DNA of 64,000 nucleotides from a virus: positions 264,604 through 328,603 of IMG/VR virus record IMGVR_UViG_3300044972_002389, one strand, 5' to 3'. A program made the position numbers and the translations under genes. Shown in pieces: positions 50,506-57,597 of the stretch. Position 1 is the stretch's first letter. Each line of letters starts with the position of its first letter. Below the pieces are notes generated by a model. That model had not been told where the DNA came from and ran no database searches. It was given only the letters and a program-made list of their open reading frames with translations.

Positions 50506-51642
50506 GTGGCATACCATACACTAGACAGCAGCACTAACAACAAAGATCATGTGAAATCCCTTGCATTCTTGGATGACAGCGGTACTACTACAGTAGCGCG
50601 GTATGATCGCATGAAATACAGAGTATTTGATCGTTTGACTGAAGAACAACTCAGCTTTTTTTGGCGTCCCCAGGAGATCGAGCTTAACAAGGATGCTAAC
50701 GACTTTCGAAAGCTAACTGCACATGAGCAGCATATCTTCACAGCAAATTTAAAACGACAAATTGTGCTTGACAGCGTACAGGGACGAGCACCCAACACAG
50801 CATTCCTGCCCCTTTGCAGTCTGCCTGAACTGGAAATTTGGATCCAAACTTGGGCATTCAGTGAGACTATCCACAGTAAAAGCTACACGCACATCATCCG
50901 CAACATCTACAGTGATCCCAGCAAGGTTCTTGATGAGCTGATGAACATTCAGGAGATTGCAGATTGTGCACGAGATATTACTCAGCACTATGACAATCTC
51001 ATCAACTACACTATGCAATACCATGTGCTGGGTGAAGGAGTGCATAGTGTAAATGGGCAAACAATCACAATCAGCAAGCGAGAACTGAAAAAGCGCATTT
51101 GGATGGCACTGAACAGTGTGAATGCACTAGAAGGTGTGCGTTTTTATGTTTCATTTGCTTGCAGTTTTGCATTTGCCGAACTTAAAAAGATGGAAGGCAA
51201 TGCTAAAATCATCAAGCTGATTTGCCGTGATGAAAACCTACATCTAGGCAGCACACAAACTCTCATCAAACTGTTGCCAAAAGACGATCCAGAGTTTGCT
51301 GATATTCGTGATGAAATGGCCCTAGAGTGCCAACAGCTATTTGAGTCAGCAGTGGCACAGGAAATTGCATGGGCAGACTACTTGTTCAAAGACGGCAGCA
51401 TGATTGGTTTAAATGCACCACTTTTGAAGGACTATGTTGAATACATAGCAGGAACTCGTATGGAAAGCATTGGTATTCCCAGCACTTTTGGGCGGCGCCC
51501 CAATCCATTGCCGTGGACACAAAAGTGGATCAGCGGAAAAGAAGTTCAAGTGAGCCCACAAGAAGTTGAGCTGTCAAGCTATCGTATTGGAGATGCAAAG
51601 ATGGACGTAACAGACAAGACATTCTCCGGGATGACTCTATAA
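50506..51642 (+). CDS. nrdB: Ribonucleotide reductase small subunit (NrdB)
   Basis: 378 residues from GTG 50506, ribosome site GAGAGAAG. It has RLTEEQLSFFWRPQEIELNKD at the start, IVLDSVQGRAPN, then ETIHSKSYTHI and ICRDENLHLGSTQ, giving the Glu/His iron ligands of the ferritin-like fold. It makes the tyrosyl radical for NrdA. A 65-base gap with a weak hairpin separates it from nrdA. Confidence 0.95.
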   Translation: MAYHTLDSSTNNKDHVKSLAFLDDSGTTTVARYDRMKYRVFDRLTEEQLSFFWRPQEIELNKDANDFRKLTAHEQHIFTANLKRQIVLDSVQGRAPNTAFLPLCSLPELEIWIQTWAFSETIHSKSYTHIIRNIYSDPSKVLDELMNIQEIADCARDITQHYDNLINYTMQYHVLGEGVHSVNGQTITISKRELKKRIWMALNSVNALEGVRFYVSFACSFAFAELKKMEGNAKIIKLICRDENLHLGSTQTLIKLLPKDDPEFADIRDEMALECQQLFESAVAQEIAWADYLFKDGSMIGLNAPLLKDYVEYIAGTRMESIGIPSTFGRRPNPLPWTQKWISGKEVQVSPQEVELSSYRIGDAKMDVTDKTFSGMTL

Positions 51643-51647
51643 TCAGA

Positions 51648-51676
51648 CACCCAACGTTTTGACACGACGTTGGGTG
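51648..51676 (+). terminator. Hairpin after nrdB, weak terminator
   Basis: CACCCAACGT and ACGTTGGGTG form a 10-bp stem with a 9-base loop and no T-run. The next promoter overlaps it. Confidence 0.4.
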
Positions 51677-51688
51677 ATCAGGTATATT
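51659..51688 (+). promoter_or_regulatory. Sigma70-like promoter for glutaredoxin
   Basis: TTGACA (51659-51664), 18-base spacer, TATATT (51683-51688). Confidence 0.6.
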
Positions 51689-51711
51689 ACAAGAAATACC
51701 AAAGGAAACCT

Positions 51712-51993
51712 ATGATGCAAGCAGAGATTTGGAGCAAACATTTTTGCCCCTATTGTGACCGGGCCAAAGACCTACTCAAGAGTTTGAATATTCCTTACCA
51801 GGAATATATCATCAGCCCTGGATACGATGAAGCACCTGCTGCAACCAATCAACAATATGTTACCAAGGCTGAGCTGTTGCAGAAGTTGCCAAGTGCCAAA
51901 ACTGTGCCTCAAATCTGGATCGACAGCGTGCATATTGGCGGTTATACTGATCTAGAGACAAAAGTCAAAGCTGGCAGCATATCTCCACAATAA
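51712..51993 (+). CDS. Glutaredoxin
   Basis: 93 residues from ATG 51712 with AAAGGAAA as ribosome site. Active site FCPYCDRAKDLL; TVPQIWIDSVHIGGYTDL carries the cis-Pro and the glutathione-binding GGY(T)D motif. It can supply electrons to NrdA/B, whose genes are just upstream. An insertion of about ten residues (SPGYDEAPAATNQQYV) separates the first strand-helix unit from the rest. Confidence 0.9.
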   Translation: MMQAEIWSKHFCPYCDRAKDLLKSLNIPYQEYIISPGYDEAPAATNQQYVTKAELLQKLPSAKTVPQIWIDSVHIGGYTDLETKVKAGSISPQ

Positions 51994-52009
51994 CCTCCTG
52001 GATTTCTCC

Positions 52010-52018
52010 TTTAAATAA
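52010..52018 (+). promoter_or_regulatory. Late promoter-like motif TTTAAATAA
   Basis: 21 bases before the ATG at 52040, with AAAGGAG as ribosome site. Confidence 0.55.
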
Positions 52019-52039
52019 TCAAAAAGGAGAACATCAAAT

Positions 52040-52876
52040 ATGGCCGGTGAGCAAGACGGGTATGTGGACTTCAATGACAGAACAACCCCTAATGAAATAG
52101 CGAGTGTGCAAATTCGAACCGAACCTCCCCCACGGACTGAGCCTGCATTTGAAAGTTTTGTAAGGCGTATTGAAAGCTATGCAAGGGAGCCAGCAGTGGT
52201 AGCTATGAATGATGCTATCCAAGCTGCACAAGCCGCCGCAGCAAACAATCCGGATGCACAGCAGGCATTACAACAGAGCTTGGGTCCCGTACAAAATGTT
52301 GGCCTAATAGGCGGGTTCGGGGCTCTGTTGGCAAGTCATAGAGACAGAATTGTGGATGACGGTACTCGAATATTTCGGGCAATAAATGACTTTTTTCAAC
52401 CAGGTAGAGCACAAGATCCCAGTAGGTGTGCTACTGTTGGTGATTACATAGGAACCATACAAGGCCGATACAACGACACATTGGGATCTATTACTAGTGC
52501 TATAGGCCAATTTGTAGGAGCTCTTGTAAGTATCCCTGCACGCATAATTGGGGCTATAACCTCTGCCATTTCTGGCTTGATTGGGGCAATTGTGGGTGGC
52601 ATTTCTGCTGTTGTACAAGCTGCTGCTGGAGTTGTAAGTAGTGCTGTGGGAGTACTCACTGGCGCCATAAGTGGGGTCAGTAGCTTGCTAGGCACCATTG
52701 GCGCTGGTATAAGCCAAGTTACAGGAGCAGTAGCTCGCGAAACACAAAATATCACAACAGCATTAACATCTGGATTTGCATCTGGATTCAGTCGCAGTGT
52801 TTCAGGAGTGAATCCCTGTGTAGCCGCAGCACAACAGGGTTCACCTGTGGCACAATTTGGCACACCACCAACCTAA
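52040..52876 (+). CDS. Hydrophobic Gly/Ala-rich virion-type protein
   Basis: 278 residues. The first 130 are ordinary (AFESFVRRIESYAREP, NNPDAQQALQQSLG). Residues about 150-245 are a long Gly/Ala/Ile/Val-rich stretch (PARIIGAITSAISGLIG, VVQAAAGVVSSAVGVL) able to enter membranes. The C-terminus is flexible. Late promoter. A role in genome entry through the membrane is a guess. Confidence 0.5.
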   Translation: MAGEQDGYVDFNDRTTPNEIASVQIRTEPPPRTEPAFESFVRRIESYAREPAVVAMNDAIQAAQAAAANNPDAQQALQQSLGPVQNVGLIGGFGALLASHRDRIVDDGTRIFRAINDFFQPGRAQDPSRCATVGDYIGTIQGRYNDTLGSITSAIGQFVGALVSIPARIIGAITSAISGLIGAIVGGISAVVQAAAGVVSSAVGVLTGAISGVSSLLGTIGAGISQVTGAVARETQNITTALTSGFASGFSRSVSGVNPCVAAAQQGSPVAQFGTPPT

Positions 52877-52879
52877 TGG

Positions 52880-52907
52880 TTGACAACTGAAGAATCCCCG
52901 ATATACT
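52880..52907 (+). promoter_or_regulatory. Strong sigma70 promoter for tmRNA
   Basis: Perfect TTGACA (52880-52885), 16-base spacer, TATACT (52902-52907). Predicted start near 52914, just before the acceptor piece. Confidence 0.85.
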
Positions 52908-52913
52908 AGGAAG

Positions 52914-53158
52914 TGATGCTGTTGATAGCAGCCAAATAAGTTGTGCAAGACCTGGGGGCAGCACCCAGCATCTCCAGAATTTGGGGATGAAGCAGGATTC
53001 GATTGCAAACAGTAAGGGTTGAAGGAGGCATTCGGTGAGATATGGCCGCCCAGAGATGGGAACAGTTCTAAACGTAAAAATGCTAACGACAACAACGTTG
53101 CATTTGAGTCTACCGGTCTAATAGCCGCATAGTCTCAGCGGGAGGGCAACCCTCCTTG
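52914..53158 (+). ncRNA. ssrA: Circularly permuted (two-piece) tmRNA
   Basis: The region has no protein gene. Acceptor piece (to 52976): P2 3' strand with TGCAA (52944-52948), T-arm CTGGG/CCCAG with a 7-base loop (52952-52968), then CATCTCC plus discriminator A. After a six-base spacer, the coding piece starts with GGGGATG (52983), which pairs with CATCTCC (one G-U). GGATTCGA (52995-53002) is the hallmark tmRNA 5' motif, and TTGCAAAC pairs with GTT(G)TGCAA. The tag frame runs 53082-53132: ANDNNVAFESTGLIAA then TAG. A hairpin GGAGGG/CCCTCC closes the piece. CCA is not encoded. The T-loop lacks TTCRA. Piece ends are approximate. Confidence 0.87.
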
Positions 53159-53193
53159 GAACAGAAGCGGTTGCACTTTTAAAAGGAATTACA

Positions 53194-53880
53194 ATGAACA
53201 CACTTGCTGCCGACTCCAGTTATGACGCCGGACTTCGAACGTTCATGCTGGGCATCTACAATCGAATGACAGCCGCCTTGGTTGTAACAGGAGCTACAGC
53301 TTGGCTGGTATCTAAATTTTTTGCCACTCTCATGACAGGATGGACAGGCATTGGCCTTATGCTCTTGCCCTTGGCATTTGTGTTGGTATTGAGTTTTGGT
53401 ATTGAACGACTCAGATACAGCACAGCCAATCTCCTGTTTTGGCTATTTTCTGCCAGCATGGGCTTGAGCATGAGCACAATTTTCCTCACGTTCACTGGCA
53501 CTAGTATTGCCACTGTGTTTTTCATTACCAGTGCCACTTTTGGTGCTGCCAGTGTGTATGGTTATGCTACCTCACGTGACTTAACAAGCATGGGTTCTTT
53601 CTTGATGGTGGGCCTAATTGGCGTATTGATAGCCAGTGTTGTGAACATTTGGCTAGCCAGTTCAATCTTGACCTTTGTTGTGAGCATTATTGGTGTTATT
53701 GTGTTTGTGGGGCTCACGGCTTACGACACACAAAACTTGAAGAATGATTACTACAGCAATGGTGAAGTGTTTGGATTGGACAGTCCAGCCAAAAGCAGTT
53801 TGTATGGGGCACTAAGTCTCTACTTGAACTTCATCAACATCTTTCAGCTGCTCCTCAACTTGATTGGTGATCGAGAATAA
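53194..53880 (+). CDS. Bax inhibitor-1 family membrane protein (YccA-like)
   Basis: 228 residues with about seven hydrophobic segments. The start YDAGLRTFMLGIYNRMTAAL and the core ATFGAASVYGYATSRDL, SFLMVGLIGVLIASVVNIW, VIVFVGLTAYDTQNLK and LSLYLNFINIFQLLL are typical of alphaproteobacterial BI-1 proteins. E. coli YccA, a relative, is a substrate and modulator of the FtsH protease. Ribosome site AAAAGGAA. It lies about 35 bases after the tmRNA, possibly on the same transcript, and ends with a strong terminator. Confidence 0.9.
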   Translation: MNTLAADSSYDAGLRTFMLGIYNRMTAALVVTGATAWLVSKFFATLMTGWTGIGLMLLPLAFVLVLSFGIERLRYSTANLLFWLFSASMGLSMSTIFLTFTGTSIATVFFITSATFGAASVYGYATSRDLTSMGSFLMVGLIGVLIASVVNIWLASSILTFVVSIIGVIVFVGLTAYDTQNLKNDYYSNGEVFGLDSPAKSSLYGALSLYLNFINIFQLLLNLIGDRE

Positions 53881-53903
53881 CAGTATCAACAATTTGAGAT
53901 TTA

Positions 53904-53934
53904 AAAAGGGCAGGAATAATATTCCTGCCCTTTT
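53904..53934 (+). terminator. Terminator after BI-1 gene
   Basis: AAAAGGGCAGGAAT, loop AAT, ATTCCTGCCCTTTT. Confidence 0.9.
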
Positions 53935-53937
53935 GTT

Positions 53938-53965
53938 TTGACCCAACAAAAACACTACATATAAT
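53938..53965 (+). promoter_or_regulatory. Strong sigma70 promoter for topoisomerase genes
   Basis: TTGACC (53938-53943), 16-base spacer, perfect TATAAT (53960-53965). Confidence 0.8.
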
Positions 53966-53993
53966 CACACTACAATTTTTGAGTACAGAGAAC

Positions 53994-55871
53994 ATGAGCA
54001 ACAACGATATCAGGAAGCTAAGCGACGGAGACCATATCAGATTACGCACTGAAATGTATTTGGGCAGCAGAAGCCCGCATACACAAACTGTCATCAACTG
54101 GACTGGCAAAAAACTGGAAGCACAAGAAGTCACATGGACACCAGCCATGTATTGCGCTTTTCGCGAGATATTTGATAATGCTCTAGATGAGGTAATTGGT
54201 CACAGCTCTGGATCCCGTATTGACGTTTCTTACGATGAAACAGCAGGCAGCTTCAGTGTGAAAGATGATGGGCGTGGTATTCCCATTGACTGGGATGAAA
54301 GTGAAAACATGCACAAAGCCACTATGGTGCTGGTGTATCCACGTGCTGGACGTAATTTTGGCGAACGTGGGGAAGTCCGAGGCACAAATGGTATTGGCAG
54401 CTCGGCTACAATCCATTGCTGTGAAACCAGTACAGTAACCGTGTATCGGGACGGCAGCAAGTTTACACAAACATTTTCCGAACCCAATGCTGTGTTCAAA
54501 GACTTACAAGTAAGTGATCCCAAAATCATCAAAAGCGCAGCCAAGTCTGGCACAGAGTTGACTTTCACTCTCAGCAAGGGTGTGTTCAAACATCGCATCC
54601 TGCCCACAAGTTTTGTTCAATCTCGAGTGTATGAGGTGGCAGCCAATCATCCCACTGTTAAATTCACATTCAATGGTGAAAAAGTGGTTGTCAAAAACAC
54701 TGTGGAGAAAACATTTTTCTCAGATTCCAACTTCATCAAAATCACCTCGGAAGCAGACAATTTTCTCAGCACATTTTTCCTTGTGCCAAATTTTCAAACT
54801 GAGGGTGAGTTTGTTCACAGCACAGTAAATGATATTCCTGCGTTCAACGGTGGGCACCACATAGATGTGTTCAAACGTGTATTTTTCTCCAATCTTCTCA
54901 AAAGCTTAGAGAAAGAAAGTCGTAGGCGGGCACTCACACCCAACAGAAGCGACATTCAAGAAGGCATCCTGGTCTACAATATTACGCAGATGCACGCTCC
55001 TAACTTTGATAGCCAAAACAAAACAAGACTAATCAATGAGGACGTGGAGTCATACATTCGCACAGCCTTGGATGACGACAAGCTGTACAAGAGGATTCAA
55101 AAGGATCACAAAGAATGGATTGATCAAATCTATGCCCGTTGTGCAGCTCGTACTCAGAAAAAAGATGATGCTGAAACAGCCAAGCTGGCACGAAAAGTGC
55201 TGCGCACCAAAGTGCCCAAGCTAATGGATGCCACAGGAAAAGATCGAACCAAATGCATCTTGTTGATTACAGAAGGTGATTCAGCAGTTAGCAGTGTGGC
55301 AGCGGTGCGTGATCCAGATGTGCATGGTGGCCTGCCTTTGCGGGGCAAGATCCTAAATGTGAGAGGTGAGAGCAACAAAACAGTGTTGGACAACAGTGTG
55401 CTACAAGACATCATGAGCAGCATTGGGCTAACACTGGGACAAAAATGTGTTCGTGACAACTTGAGGTATGGGCAAGTGTGGATCACTTGTGACAGTGACA
55501 CAGATGGCGCCAACATTATGGCTCTTTTGGTTAACTTCTTTTATCTGCACTGGTCAGAATTGTTTGATCCTCAGCAACAACCATTTTTCCTTGTGTTCTC
55601 AACACCATTTATTATTCAAGAGGACAAGAAAAAGAACCGACACTACTGGTACAGTGACGACCACACCAATTACAATGGACGTGACTGGGAAGGTTGTCCC
55701 AAGCCCACTAGGGCAAAGGGCCTGGGCAGTTTGGAAGAAGTTGACTGGCGCAACAGTTTGTTGAAGCCCAGGCTTGTGCCTTTGACTGATGATGGCAAAC
55801 TTGATGGGACTCTTGACCTCTTGTTCAATCACACAAAAGCTGATCTCAGAAAACAATGGATGGAAATTTAA
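53994..55871 (+). CDS. Type II topoisomerase ATPase/TOPRIM subunit (GyrB/gp39-like)
   Basis: 625 residues from ATG 53994 (a TTG at 53979 is possible). GHKL ATPase motifs: FREIFDNALDEV, KDDGRGIPID, GTNGIGSSATI. The TOPRIM domain is CILLITEGDSAVSS and TCDSDTDGANIMALL. In T4 this function is split between gp39 and gp60; here it is one chain. With the GyrA-like partner it relaxes DNA ahead of forks. Confidence 0.9.
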   Translation: MSNNDIRKLSDGDHIRLRTEMYLGSRSPHTQTVINWTGKKLEAQEVTWTPAMYCAFREIFDNALDEVIGHSSGSRIDVSYDETAGSFSVKDDGRGIPIDWDESENMHKATMVLVYPRAGRNFGERGEVRGTNGIGSSATIHCCETSTVTVYRDGSKFTQTFSEPNAVFKDLQVSDPKIIKSAAKSGTELTFTLSKGVFKHRILPTSFVQSRVYEVAANHPTVKFTFNGEKVVVKNTVEKTFFSDSNFIKITSEADNFLSTFFLVPNFQTEGEFVHSTVNDIPAFNGGHHIDVFKRVFFSNLLKSLEKESRRRALTPNRSDIQEGILVYNITQMHAPNFDSQNKTRLINEDVESYIRTALDDDKLYKRIQKDHKEWIDQIYARCAARTQKKDDAETAKLARKVLRTKVPKLMDATGKDRTKCILLITEGDSAVSSVAAVRDPDVHGGLPLRGKILNVRGESNKTVLDNSVLQDIMSSIGLTLGQKCVRDNLRYGQVWITCDSDTDGANIMALLVNFFYLHWSELFDPQQQPFFLVFSTPFIIQEDKKKNRHYWYSDDHTNYNGRDWEGCPKPTRAKGLGSLEEVDWRNSLLKPRLVPLTDDGKLDGTLDLLFNHTKADLRKQWMEI

Positions 55872-55872
55872 C

Positions 55873-57288
55873 ATGAAGAAGTCTCGAGCAGGAACATCAA
55901 CTACCCCTGTGACACCAGACATTGTGGACATTGGCGGGCAAACAAGCGCCTTCATCAACACAAGCTCCAAAGAATATGCCATCTACACTGCCCAAAACCG
56001 GGCTATTCCCAGCATTTGTGATGGTTTGAAGGATGGACAACGTAAGATGCTGTGGTTGATGAGAAGCAAAAGTGAGAAGGTCAAGACCATCAGCCTTGCC
56101 GGTTCTGCGATTCAAGAAGGGCTGTTTCTTCACGGAGACGTTAGTGCTGCTGAAACCATCAGTAGACTGGCAGCACCGTATCTGAACAATGTTCCATTGT
56201 TTGATGGCATTGGTGCATTTGGCACCCGAGTTGGTCCAGACAGTTGGGGTGCACCTCGATACACTTATGTAAAACGTGGTCGGGCTGCTGACGCATTGCT
56301 CTACACTGACCTTGACATTGTGCCATTGAAGCCCAATTATGATGGCAGCACTCTGGAACCAGTGAACTTTCTGCCACTTGTGCCATTGGTGCTGCTAAAT
56401 GGTGTGAGCGGTATTGCTGTGGGCTGGAGTACAGAGATCTTGCCCCACAGCTTGGAAAACCTAGTGGCTGCAACTGTGGCTGCTATTGACAAAAAACCAT
56501 TGCCCGCACTACTGCCCAGCTTTGATTATCTCAATGTAGGTGTCAATTCTCTTGGCAATAACAGCTATGAGTTCACCGGAAAGGTCAAGATTGAAGGCAG
56601 CACAGTGGTACGGGTAACTGAGTTGCCGCCTGATCTCAGCCTTGAAAAGTTCAAAGCTCGACTAAATCAAATGGAAGATGACGGCAGCATCACCACCTAC
56701 ATTGACCGCAGTACCAAAACAATTGACGTAGAAATCAGATTCAAAAGAGGTTCGATTGAAGGCTGGGATGAAGACAAATTCATTGGATTTTTGAAACTCA
56801 AAAGCAAGACAACACAGCGATTGGTTGTTCTAGACTTCAACGGCGCCAGCATCCGCCAATATCCCAATCCTGAGTCGCTAGTGCAAGCATTTGTGGAGTG
56901 GAGACTAAGTTGGTATGCCAAGCGTTATGAAAAACAAATTGCTGATCTCACACGAGAACTGAACTTTGCCAAAGCTATCAAACTCTGTGTTGAGGGTGGC
57001 TTGCCCAAATTCTTGCCCTTGGCCCAAAATCGTGCTGAAGTGCAAGCTAGAGTTGAAAAACTGGTCAAAGGCGTTTGCCTAGACGAAGACCAACTGGATC
57101 GAATTGTAGGCCTTCCCAGCTATCGATGGTCCAAGGACAGTGTTGAGAAGATTATTGAAGACATTGCACGCTTGACCCTTGAAATTGATGCACTGCAACA
57201 GTTGCTCAAAGATCCCAAAAAGATTCGCGACAATTACAAAAAAGAGACTCAAGCTCTTTTGAAATCTTTGCCTCGCAACAAATCATAA
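55873..57288 (+). CDS. Type II topoisomerase cleavage subunit (GyrA/gp52-like)
   Basis: 471 residues from ATG 55873, one base after the upstream stop. YTAQNRAIPSICDGLKDGQR is the GyrA/ParC start, and APRYTYVKRG holds the catalytic Tyr. GVSGIAVGWSTEILPHS follows. The length matches T4 gp52, which lacks the GyrA C-terminal wrapping domain, so supercoiling is not expected. Confidence 0.9.
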   Translation: MKKSRAGTSTTPVTPDIVDIGGQTSAFINTSSKEYAIYTAQNRAIPSICDGLKDGQRKMLWLMRSKSEKVKTISLAGSAIQEGLFLHGDVSAAETISRLAAPYLNNVPLFDGIGAFGTRVGPDSWGAPRYTYVKRGRAADALLYTDLDIVPLKPNYDGSTLEPVNFLPLVPLVLLNGVSGIAVGWSTEILPHSLENLVAATVAAIDKKPLPALLPSFDYLNVGVNSLGNNSYEFTGKVKIEGSTVVRVTELPPDLSLEKFKARLNQMEDDGSITTYIDRSTKTIDVEIRFKRGSIEGWDEDKFIGFLKLKSKTTQRLVVLDFNGASIRQYPNPESLVQAFVEWRLSWYAKRYEKQIADLTRELNFAKAIKLCVEGGLPKFLPLAQNRAEVQARVEKLVKGVCLDEDQLDRIVGLPSYRWSKDSVEKIIEDIARLTLEIDALQQLLKDPKKIRDNYKKETQALLKSLPRNKS

Positions 57289-57300
57289 ACAGTGTACTAC

Positions 57301-57309
57301 AATAAATAC
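57301..57309 (+). promoter_or_regulatory. Late promoter-like motif AATAAATAC
   Basis: 25 bases before the ATG at 57335, with GAGGAA as ribosome site. Confidence 0.5.
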
Positions 57310-57334
57310 CTTTGAAATTCACGAGGAAATCCTT

Positions 57335-57595
57335 ATGCAAGCCAACGAATTTGCCAAAAAGCCACAAAAACCTCAAAAAAAGACCACGCAATCCGTTGTT
57401 GCCAGTCCACCATCATTGGTTGAGAAAAAGTTAAAATTCAAAATCCCTCACCAAATGCGAGAGGTAACACACAATACCTCTCAACCTATGACAGGCGTGT
57501 TGCCTCCTGGTCACTCAGTGAAGCCAGGTAGTGAATTGGAACTGATTAGAGACACTGATCCAGACTTGTGGGCTCGTATATTGAGATGGGATTGA
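57335..57595 (+). CDS. Small hypothetical protein
   Basis: 86 residues. A basic, Pro/Lys/Gln-rich start (FAKKPQKPQKKTTQ) precedes a compact part (MTGVLPPGHSVKPGSELELI). It begins the late unit that continues with the AAA+ and VWA genes. Function unknown; it may be an adaptor for the ATPase. Confidence 0.55.
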   Translation: MQANEFAKKPQKPQKKTTQSVVASPPSLVEKKLKFKIPHQMREVTHNTSQPMTGVLPPGHSVKPGSELELIRDTDPDLWARILRWD

Positions 57596-57597
57596 AA

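Noticed and set aside
52877-53193. Small protein gene or one-piece tmRNA
   Set aside because: No frame with a start and ribosome site covers the gap. A one-piece tmRNA would need the T-arm and acceptor 3' strand after the tag; they lie before it.
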